A DNA stretch of 9,784 nt, from NCBI GenBank assembly GCA_903923915.1, contig CAIXZI010000043.1, positions 1 to 9,784 on the forward strand. The letters are read 5' to 3'. Below are positions 1 to 5,978 of this stretch, in pieces (the first letter of the stretch is position 1; every line of letters starts with the position of its first letter). Position numbers and translations under genes: made by a program. The notes under the pieces were generated by a model that saw nothing but the letters and a program-made list of their open reading frames with translations, was not told the DNA's origin and searched no databases. This stretch comes from an uncultured Bacteroidota bacterium. GTDB taxonomy: Bacteria > Bacteroidota > Bacteroidia > B-17B0 > Aurantibacillaceae.

Positions 1-226
1 CTTTCAATAAAAATGGTTCGTTTGTGTTTACTATCATGTGTAAATGATTACTCATAATACAATAAGCAAATATTACCAATCCTTTTTCTTTTTGATAATA
101 TTTTAAGGATTCAATAACGGCATCGCGATGATTTTTTCTAGTAAATACATCAATCCAATTTACAACGGTTAAAGTCAAATAATACGCCTTATTTGTTTTT
201 ATATTTTGTTTTTCGCCTTGTTTCAT
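1..226 (-). CDS. REP-associated tyrosine transposase (RAYT), N-terminal part, cut by window edge
   Basis: Reading the minus strand from the ATG at 226-224 gives 75 codons without a stop, continuing off the left edge. The segment has the look of the Y1 transposase / RAYT family: a strand-like YYLTLTVVNW at residues 15-24, the phrase DVFTR at 26-30, a helix with ESLKYYQ near 39-45, and the YCIMSNHLHMIV segment at 55-66. The last contains the H-x-H metal-ligand pair of HUH single-strand nucleases (His61, His63). The catalytic tyrosine helix of this family lies further C-terminal and is outside the window, so intactness cannot be judged. RAYTs are domesticated relatives of IS200/IS605 transposases that act on REP palindromes. 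Two hairpins lie just upstream (231-247 and 288-310). The gene is on the same strand as the metalloprotease but separated from it by a terminator, so it is probably transcribed independently. Confidence 0.85.
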   Translation of the reverse strand, partial: MKQGEKQNIKTNKAYYLTLTVVNWIDVFTRKNHRDAVIESLKYYQKEKGLVIFAYCIMSNHLHMIVNTNEPFLLK

Positions 227-230
227 TAAC

Positions 231-247
231 CTTATACTGGGTATAAG
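231..247. repeat. Small perfect hairpin over the RAYT ribosome-binding region
   Basis: CTTATAC TGG GTATAAG is a perfect 7-bp inverted repeat with a 3-nt loop, ending 4 bases before the RAYT start codon. In the transposase mRNA the 3' arm contains the only purine-rich AAGG stretch upstream of the ATG, so the stem could hide the translation start. The structure is seen in the sequence; a regulatory role is inference, and a 7-bp AT-rich stem is only moderately stable. Confidence 0.4.
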
Positions 248-287
248 CTAAAGTATAATATTTAACATTACGTTGCAATTATATTTT

Positions 288-310
288 CCGCAGCATTACA
301 AATGCAGCGG
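288..310. repeat. REP-like imperfect palindrome upstream of the RAYT
   Basis: CCGCAGCAT at 288-296 faces ATGCAGCGG at 302-310 across a 5-nt loop. The arms are 9 bp and complementary except for one central A-A mismatch. The element is GC-rich in an AT-rich intergenic region and is followed by a GC-rich tail with a short direct repeat (AGCGG twice). RAYT genes are commonly flanked by the palindromes they recognise, and such palindromes characteristically have a mismatch or bulge in the stem. Whether this is a member of a genomic REP family needs the rest of the genome. Confidence 0.45.
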
Positions 311-343
311 AGCGGACGGCTATATTAAAATATAACCCAATAA

Positions 344-377
344 AAAATCCCCTATAAATTTCTTTACAGGGGATTTT
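344..377 (-). terminator. Intrinsic terminator of the metalloprotease gene
   Basis: AAAATCCCCT (344-353) pairs perfectly with AGGGGATTTT (368-377) across a 14-nt loop, giving a 10-bp stem with a GC core. On the minus strand it begins 20 bases after the metalloprotease stop codon and runs into TTTTTTATT, the expected U-tract. The plus-strand side also has a T-rich tail (ATTTTT), so the element may work in both directions, although no plus-strand gene ends here. Confidence 0.85.
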
Positions 378-397
378 ATTTTTAAAGAAGGCAGTAA

Positions 398-2539
398 TTA
401 TTTATTAATAATTATTTTGTTGAATAAAGTTGTATTGTCCTTTACAATTTCAACCAAATAAGTACCGCTACTAAGATTATTTAAGTTCATATCATAGGTA
501 CCAGAAGGTATATTGTCTTTTATTTCAAACACCTTGTTGCCTAATACATCATAAACACTAAGTTTTTGTACACTGTGTTCGTCTTTTTTAATATCAACTA
601 AAAACTTACCATCGGCACTTGGGTTAGGATAAATATTAATGCCTTGTGCTGCGCTTTGTGCATTTATACCTGTTGATGAAGTGATATTGATATCATCTAT
701 AAATAAAAAGTTTTCATAGTCTGAGATGTTTCTAAATTTAATGAAAGCTCCGGTAGCAGCGCTATAACTGCTTAGTGAAACAACTTCTTGTCTCCATTGC
801 GATGCAGTTGGCGTAAAGGCACTGTTTGCCCAAGTAGGTGTGGTAGTGGCTAAATTGGTATTATACTTTTTGTAGATACTGCTGTAAGTAGCGCCGCAAT
901 CGGTAGAAATAAGCACTTGCAATGTATCTGAATAATTTGGATTTGATGTGGGGTTGGTATATAATTTATATGCAAATTGAAACGCTAAACTTGGGTTTGA
1001 AATGCTGGTTAAATCAAGCATAGGCGAAATAATATCATCAACTTGTCCAATATGGCTATTCGTATAGTTATCCATTACTATAGAGGCAGCCCCTGTTTTG
1101 TAAGCAGAGGTGGTTTTAGTCCATGTATCTGTGCCATCAGGGTTGTTAATAGCCCATCCTGTTGGCGGAAAGGTTGTTCCTTCAAAACCTTCGGTAAATG
1201 GCAAGGCTTGTCCGGAGCCACCTAAAATGCTAAAGGTAACACGCATGGTATCGTTTGTGTGGTTTCCGTCTACTGCACCATTTGGTATAGACGTGTAAAT
1301 GGTACAAGTATGTGTGCCCACAGTTGGATTTAAGCCAGCTAAGGTTACGGTAGCAGTTTGTAAAGGCGCTAAAGCACCAGTCCAGCTATAGGTTTGAACG
1401 GTTCCGTTATCAATTACATAATTAATATTTGCTTTCTTTAAAGAATCGTTACCCCAATCTTTTAAAACTAATTTTGGTGTTACGGTGCCTCCGCAAGAAC
1501 TTCCACTTGGGCTGCTAATGCTTAACACACCTGCATCGCCGGGTACAAGCGCAACCGGTGTACAAGCATTACTGCTTACTAAAGAGTTATACGGTGCATT
1601 GTTTACAATAGCTACCATACGTAAAGATTGATCGGCCGTAAACATGTTCATACACGCATCATCAACATAATCCATATAGTTCATAAACATTACGCCTGGT
1701 GCAGTTGTGGTACAAGCATCAGTTAAAGGATAGGTTGGGCAGTTATAATTTTCACTCGCTTGGTTAGGGGTATCAGCACATTGGTCATCACCCGTACAAG
1801 CACCATTATCATCTCCCCAAATGTGCAATAAGTTAAAGCAATGTCCAATTTCGTGCGTAGCAGTACGCCCTCCATTAAAAGGAGCCTGTGCTTTTAGTGT
1901 ATCGCCAAAGCAAGTGTAACCCGCTACAAAGCCATAGGTATTACTTGCCGATCCGGTAGGAAATTCGCCATAACCTAATAGCGGAGATTGTAAGGCACAA
2001 ACCCATATATTAAAATAACGCGTAGGATCCCAAGCATCTAATCCGCCTGTAGCGGTAGCTTTTACTTTATCATCGGTTGACCATGAGGTAGTAGTTGATT
2101 TTCTTCTTTCTATACCCGTTGTAGGGTTTCCGTTAGGGTCGCGCTGCGCCCAGCAATATTGCACCATAGGTGCTGATGCAGCGGCTTTAAATGGGCCAGG
2201 TGTGTTTGCTGTATCGGCATTTTGACGCGTATAATCATCATTTAAAATTTTAATTTGAGAAAAAATTTGTGCGTCGGCCACACTATCTGTAGCAGAGCTA
2301 TATACCATGTGCACTACCAATGGTATCTGAATTATGCTTTGTGTTTTATTGGCTTTATTGGTAGATGCACTTTTAATAAAGTTAGCAAGCGCTTGCTCGT
2401 ATGCTTTGCGCTGTTCTACTCTTTTAGGGTTTTGTTGTTGTAGCCATTGCTCGTGCTGTGTAGTACCGCAAACACGTTTTTGTGCGTAACCGCTTGCAAA
2501 AAAAGAAAGCGCTGCTGCTATTGTAATTATTTTTTTCAT
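398..2539 (-). CDS. Secreted M43-family zinc metalloprotease with T9SS sorting domain
   Basis: The 713-residue protein has a signal peptide at residues 1-19 (KK, hydrophobic core, cleavage likely after GYA). The catalytic domain spans about 70-320, with the zinc site HEIGHCFNLLH at 229-239 (ligands His229, His233, His239; catalytic Glu230). It is followed by WGD and by the Met-turn region FMNYMDY at 285-291, as in the pappalysin/cytophagalysin (M43) metzincins. Asn236 stands where the general metzincin consensus has Gly; Asn also occurs in M43 proteins to my knowledge. Residues about 331-437 resemble a CARDB-like beta domain. Residues about 447-620 resemble a choice-of-anchor J domain (LPFTEGFEG, later FPPTGW). 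Residues about 634-713 are a type A T9SS C-terminal domain (IYPNPS, VYDVLGNKV, SGTYLVEI). It is expected to be exported by Sec, then by T9SS to the cell surface or medium, where it degrades proteins. The substrate is unknown. The start is supported by the signal peptide; no Shine-Dalgarno is visible. Confidence 0.93.
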   Translation of the reverse strand: MKKIITIAAALSFFASGYAQKRVCGTTQHEQWLQQQNPKRVEQRKAYEQALANFIKSASTNKANKTQSIIQIPLVVHMVYSSATDSVADAQIFSQIKILNDDYTRQNADTANTPGPFKAAASAPMVQYCWAQRDPNGNPTTGIERRKSTTTSWSTDDKVKATATGGLDAWDPTRYFNIWVCALQSPLLGYGEFPTGSASNTYGFVAGYTCFGDTLKAQAPFNGGRTATHEIGHCFNLLHIWGDDNGACTGDDQCADTPNQASENYNCPTYPLTDACTTTAPGVMFMNYMDYVDDACMNMFTADQSLRMVAIVNNAPYNSLVSSNACTPVALVPGDAGVLSISSPSGSSCGGTVTPKLVLKDWGNDSLKKANINYVIDNGTVQTYSWTGALAPLQTATVTLAGLNPTVGTHTCTIYTSIPNGAVDGNHTNDTMRVTFSILGGSGQALPFTEGFEGTTFPPTGWAINNPDGTDTWTKTTSAYKTGAASIVMDNYTNSHIGQVDDIISPMLDLTSISNPSLAFQFAYKLYTNPTSNPNYSDTLQVLISTDCGATYSSIYKKYNTNLATTTPTWANSAFTPTASQWRQEVVSLSSYSAATGAFIKFRNISDYENFLFIDDINITSSTGINAQSAAQGINIYPNPSADGKFLVDIKKDEHSVQKLSVYDVLGNKVFEIKDNIPSGTYDMNLNNLSSGTYLVEIVKDNTTLFNKIIINK

Positions 2540-2572
2540 GTGTGGTTTTTTGGTTGTTGTTTTTGTGTTAAG

Positions 2573-2580
2573 TAAATATA
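2573..2580 (-). promoter_or_regulatory. Weak -7 element candidate for the metalloprotease
   Basis: On the minus strand this reads TATATTTA, seven of eight to the Bacteroidota TAnnTTTG form, about 33 bases before the metalloprotease ATG. No convincing TTTG upstream element was found at the right distance, and the region is AT-rich enough for chance matches. The protease might instead be transcribed from the gene upstream, whose stop is 52 bases away. Confidence 0.2.
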
Positions 2581-2591
2581 TAAAAATTATT

Positions 2592-3521
2592 TTACATCCT
2601 TTGCTTTTTTACTTGTTCATCCATTAGCTTAATGCCTTCTACAAAACTATGAGGATTATAGCTCAAATCTTTAATTGCCTTATCTATAATAAAGCCTGTA
2701 ATTGGCGGACGTTTTGCTGGTTGCTTAATATCTGCTGATTTAGATGGGTTAATTAATGATTTATCCAACCCGTAATAATCTGCCACCAAATGCACCAATT
2801 GCAAAATGCTTAAAAAATCTTTACCTGATATATTGTAAATGCCCTGCGCTTTTTTCTTTGCCAATAAAATACAACCATCAGCTAAATCTTCGGCTAAAGT
2901 TGGCGTTCTAAACTGATCATCAACTACATTAATTTTTTTGCCTTGCTCTAAATTTTGCTTTGCCCATAACACAATATTACTTCGGCTCATATTATCAACT
3001 ATGCCATATACCAATACGGTACGTGCAATTGCCCAATGCAACTTACTGCTTTGTACAATTTTTTCGGCATCTAATTTAGTTTCGGCATAAAAACTAAGTG
3101 GGTTTGGTTTTTCATTTTCATCAAGCGGACCATGGGTTCCGTCAAAAATAAAATCGGTAGAAAGATGCACCAATTGTGGTTTATAATCGCTATTTTTTTG
3201 TTGAAGCTCTTCTAACGCTTCAACAATATACTTTACAGCACTTGTATTCATGGCTACTGCGCCATCTTTATCTGTTTCGCAGGCATCTACATTGGTCATA
3301 GCAGCCGTGTGTATTACTGCATCAGGCTTGTGTTTTGCTAAAACTTCATGCACTTGTTTCTCATTAGTAATATCCATTTCATCATACACATACCCTTCTT
3401 TTTGCAAAAGGCGATTATCTCCTCTTGCCGTAGCAATAAGGCTTACACCTGTTTGGTTACGAAGTTTATAAACCAATTTTTGACCTAATAATCCGTTGCT
3501 GCCTGTAATTAATATTTTCAT
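2592..3521 (-). CDS. RmlD-like SDR family NAD(P)-dependent sugar-nucleotide oxidoreductase
   Basis: This is a 309-residue extended short-chain dehydrogenase. The dinucleotide-binding motif TGSNGLLG lies at residues 6-13. Asp50 in MDI and the HTAAMTNVDACE segment at 71-82 match the dTDP-4-dehydrorhamnose reductase (RmlD) family, as do STDFIFDG at 121-128, the catalytic YAETK (Tyr145, Lys149) and DDQFRTPT at 201-208. The length is typical for RmlD. RmlD reduces dTDP-4-keto-rhamnose to dTDP-rhamnose, but no other rhamnose genes (rfbA, rfbB, rfbC) are present and the family has many relatives with other substrates, so the substrate is left open. It is cytoplasmic. It lies 52 bases upstream of the metalloprotease on the same strand with no terminator between them, and is divergent from the channel gene with a 60-bp gap. 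Confidence 0.88.
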   Translation of the reverse strand: MKILITGSNGLLGQKLVYKLRNQTGVSLIATARGDNRLLQKEGYVYDEMDITNEKQVHEVLAKHKPDAVIHTAAMTNVDACETDKDGAVAMNTSAVKYIVEALEELQQKNSDYKPQLVHLSTDFIFDGTHGPLDENEKPNPLSFYAETKLDAEKIVQSSKLHWAIARTVLVYGIVDNMSRSNIVLWAKQNLEQGKKINVVDDQFRTPTLAEDLADGCILLAKKKAQGIYNISGKDFLSILQLVHLVADYYGLDKSLINPSKSADIKQPAKRPPITGFIIDKAIKDLSYNPHSFVEGIKLMDEQVKKQRM

Positions 3522-3564
3522 GAGTTAGTAAGAATTATTAAATTCGTTTCTTTATAATTAGTTC

Positions 3565-3572
3565 CAAAAATA
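3565..3572 (-). promoter_or_regulatory. Candidate -7 promoter element for the SDR gene
   Basis: On the minus strand this reads TATTTTTG, a full match to the Bacteroidota TAnnTTTG element, 43 bases before the SDR ATG. No TTTG was seen at the usual upstream distance. The upstream portion of such a promoter would lie inside the first codons of the divergent channel gene. Confidence 0.35.
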
Positions 3573-3581
3573 TTAAAAATT

Positions 3582-5270
3582 ATGCTTGACTCGCCCCTGC
3601 ACGAACATCATTTATTAAGATATAAAGTCGAGATTGAAGATAAACCCATGCGTAGCTTTAGTAAAACGGCTACCATCAGTTTTTTTGATGAAAACGATAA
3701 AAAAGTAATGGTGTTTAGATACGGGGTTATTACTAATCAGGAGATTTTTGATAAAATTGATAAAGGCGAGGATATTAATTTAAACAATGCTTACGTTCTA
3801 AATTTTTCACTTACAGATTATCGTGTTTATAAGGGCTTCGATGATAGTGTACGGATTTCATTGAAAAATTTTTCGGCTAAAAAAGGCTTTTTTGATTGCG
3901 ATATTACCAACGATTTAAGCTATGCAAACTTTGAAGGAGATAAAGTAGTTTTTGATTCGGTTATTTTTGGAAACGGAACCACCAACTTTAGCAATTCTGT
4001 TTTTTGTGATGGCGATGTGAGTTTTAAAAAGGCTAAATACGGCAGTGGAAGCACCAATTTTCAAAGTGTGCAGTTTGGTGATGGCTTGGTTTCTTTTAAT
4101 AATACCAACTTTGGTACAGGCAATTTATCTTTTGTTGATTGCAATTTTAGCAATGGTAATGTAGATTTTAGAAATACTTATTTTGGCGATGGAACGGTAG
4201 ATTTTAAGTTTGCCAAATTTGCCAATGGCGATTTAAGCTTTGAAAAAGCCTCGTTCGGTAAAGGAAAAAAAGATTTTAAAAACGTAGAATTTGGTGGCGG
4301 TAAAATAGATTTTAGGCGCGTTGATTTTAATGACGGTGATGTTTCTTTTGATGGTGCTGAATTTGGTGATGGAAAAGTTTCCTTTCGTAGTGCTCGTTTC
4401 GGGCATGGTGAAAAAACATTTGCACAGGCAGATTTTGCCAAAGGCGAAGCCCAGTTTGATTTAACCGATTTTGGTTCGGGCTCTGTAAATTTTAATAAAG
4501 CTACCATAACCGATATTTCGTTTAAAGGTTGCGCACTAAATTGTTATATGGATTTGCGCTTTAATTCTTGCAGAACAGTTAGTTTAAGTAACACCATTGT
4601 ACGCGATATTTTAGATTTAAAACCTGAAGATGAAACTGTAGTCATAAAGATTTTTGACATATCAGGTATGCGTATTTTAGGCCGGATGTTTATTGATTGG
4701 CGTGGTAACAACGTGTATAATTTAATTTATCAGCAAACCGAAACCACACTTTTTCAGAAAGCAGAACAGTTTAGAATATTAAAAGAGAATTTTCGTAACA
4801 ACGGTCAATACGAAGATGAAGATGCTGCGTACCTTGAGTTTAAACGCTGCGAAGCAAAGGCAAATTTAGAAGCTGCCATAGAAAAAGATAAAAAAAATGC
4901 CTTGTGGGCTTACCCTAATTACTATTTTCAAAAATATGTTTTTGATTATATAGGCAGATACGCAACAGACCCTATTCGCGTTTTATCTAACATGTTTTTG
5001 GCGTTTACAACCTTTAGTATTATTTACTACATCATTACTGAGTATTTTCCAAATTTTGGAACAGTAGCAACTACCTTACCATCCGAATTGCAGCACATAC
5101 ATAGTTTTGGTAATTGCGTATATTATAGTGCCATAACGTTCTTTACAATTGGTTATGGTGATTATTTTGCCGAAGGCTATCTCAAACCTTTTGCTGCATT
5201 TGAAGGCTTTACAGGTGTGTTTTTAATGAGTTATTTTACGGTTGCCTTTGTACGAAAAATTTTAAGATAG
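3582..5270 (+). CDS. Two-transmembrane potassium channel with N-terminal 12-residue-repeat solenoid
   Basis: This 562-residue protein has four visible regions. Residues 1-116 form a strand-rich head with no motif I recognise. Residues 117-308 are sixteen tandem 12-residue units of the form F-G-x-G-x-V-x-F-x-x-A-x, without any insertion or deletion; these are listed separately. Residues 309-465 are a linker with short pentapeptide-like remnants and a charged segment (FRILKENFRNNGQYEDEDAA at about 397-416, then EFKRCEAKANLEAA), followed by YATDPIRV. Residues 466-562 are an Ion_trans_2-type pore: one membrane helix at about 471-488, a pore helix at about 511-521, the potassium selectivity filter TIGYGD at 522-527, and a second helix at about 536-558. 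Four such chains would form the pore, with the repeats most likely cytoplasmic. Pentapeptide-repeat proteins fused to ion channels are known; this 12-residue period is different. It starts at the first ATG, in an A-rich leader without Shine-Dalgarno. Its last 9 bases overlap the end of rnc. What gates it is unknown. Confidence 0.88.
   Translation: MLDSPLHEHHLLRYKVEIEDKPMRSFSKTATISFFDENDKKVMVFRYGVITNQEIFDKIDKGEDINLNNAYVLNFSLTDYRVYKGFDDSVRISLKNFSAKKGFFDCDITNDLSYANFEGDKVVFDSVIFGNGTTNFSNSVFCDGDVSFKKAKYGSGSTNFQSVQFGDGLVSFNNTNFGTGNLSFVDCNFSNGNVDFRNTYFGDGTVDFKFAKFANGDLSFEKASFGKGKKDFKNVEFGGGKIDFRRVDFNDGDVSFDGAEFGDGKVSFRSARFGHGEKTFAQADFAKGEAQFDLTDFGSGSVNFNKATITDISFKGCALNCYMDLRFNSCRTVSLSNTIVRDILDLKPEDETVVIKIFDISGMRILGRMFIDWRGNNVYNLIYQQTETTLFQKAEQFRILKENFRNNGQYEDEDAAYLEFKRCEAKANLEAAIEKDKKNALWAYPNYYFQKYVFDYIGRYATDPIRVLSNMFLAFTTFSIIYYIITEYFPNFGTVATTLPSELQHIHSFGNCVYYSAITFFTIGYGDYFAEGYLKPFAAFEGFTGVFLMSYFTVAFVRKILR
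3930..4505 (+). repeat. Sixteen 36-bp coding repeats (12-residue F-G-x-G-x-V-x-F units)
   Basis: The units run in register from Phe117 to Thr308 of the channel protein. Phe (once Tyr) is at position 1 and Phe is at position 8 of every unit. Gly is at position 4 in fifteen of sixteen; the first unit, FEGDKVVFDSVI, has the order changed. Small or beta-branched residues dominate positions 6 and 11. Examples are FGDGKVSFRSAR, FGHGEKTFAQAD and FGSGSVNFNKAT. The DNA copies have diverged widely in codon use while the protein register is exact, so this is an old array kept by selection on the protein rather than a recent expansion. A fixed 12-residue period suggests a beta-solenoid, one short coil per unit or one larger coil per two units; the fold is inference. 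Confidence 0.92.
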
Positions 5271-5972
5271 AATATCTAATTTTTCAAGAGCTGCATTAGC
5301 TGCTAATTGTTCTGCCACGCGTTTTGATGCGTTTTGTGCTTCGGCAATTATTTCGCCGTTTAGTTCAATACCAATATGGTATATTTTTTTCACGCCATCC
5401 ATGTTTTCAGAAAGTAAAATAAATTGCAAAGGCATTTTATTTTTTTGACAAAAATTGATCAATCTGCTTTTATAATCTGTGTCCTCATTAATCAGCGTGT
5501 TTATATCAAAATGCTGTTTGATTATTTTTTCAACTACTATTTTTTTTGTTTTTTCATATCCAATATCTAAACAAATGGCTCCTACCAAGGCTTCAAACGC
5601 ATCACCATATAAAGCATAAGATATGTTTCCTTTAATATCAGTATGCAAAATTTTATCAATGCCCAGCTTTACAGCTAATTTATTTAATTGAACCCTGCTA
5701 ACCATGCGAGAACGTACCTGAGTAAGCACACCTTCATCTTTATTGGGTAAAATGCCAAATAAATATTCGGCTACAATAGTTCCTAAAATAGAATCGCCTA
5801 AAAACTCTAAACGCTCGTTGCTCTTACTGTGCTTGGCCGCTGAGCTATGCGTAAGTGCCTGTTGAAATAAAGAAATATTTTTAGGATAAAAACCAAACAA
5901 GTTTTTTATGCTTTGCGCCAGTTTTTTTTCGGAAGAATTTTTGTAACGTGTTATCTGAAAATACTTCAGCAA
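5262..5972 (-). CDS. rnc: Ribonuclease III, apparent TTG start
   Basis: This double-strand-specific endoribonuclease matures rRNA and processes structured mRNAs. The protein has 236 residues. The catalytic domain carries the signature NERLEFLGD at residues 52-60 (Glu56, Asp60) and the second acidic pair in YGDAFEALVGA at 122-132 (Asp124, Glu127). A double-stranded RNA-binding domain follows at about 165-233, ending in the typical ASKRVAEQLAANAAL. All metal ligands are present and the length is normal. The reading frame begins directly after the fabF stop codon in the same frame and contains no ATG before Met90, which lies inside the catalytic domain. The start is therefore non-ATG, with TTG at 5972-5970 the best choice, 6 bases after fabF. 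The acpP-fabF-rnc order is a recurring arrangement in Bacteroidota. The 3' end overlaps the channel gene by 9 bp on the opposite strand. Confidence 0.95.
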   Translation of the reverse strand: MLKYFQITRYKNSSEKKLAQSIKNLFGFYPKNISLFQQALTHSSAAKHSKSNERLEFLGDSILGTIVAEYLFGILPNKDEGVLTQVRSRMVSRVQLNKLAVKLGIDKILHTDIKGNISYALYGDAFEALVGAICLDIGYEKTKKIVVEKIIKQHFDINTLINEDTDYKSRLINFCQKNKMPLQFILLSENMDGVKKIYHIGIELNGEIIAEAQNASKRVAEQLAANAALEKLDILS

Positions 5973-5978
5973 AAGAAA

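Noticed and set aside
321..334. AT-only inverted repeat TATATT/AATATA
   Set aside because: It is short and low in complexity, and expected by chance at this base composition.
3250..3471. Open frame of 73 codons on plus, inside the SDR gene
   Set aside because: It lies entirely opposite conserved SDR motifs and its translation resembles no known protein.
3553..3558. TATAAT sequence upstream of the channel gene
   Set aside because: It matches the proteobacterial -10 box, but Bacteroidota primary sigma factors use TAnnTTTG; in an AT-rich spacer this match is uninformative.
4178..4507. Open frame of 109 codons on minus, opposite the repeat array
   Set aside because: It is the antisense shadow of the 12-residue repeats: the strict 36-bp period keeps the opposite frame open and produces a Ser/Pro/Lys-rich repeat without any family motif.
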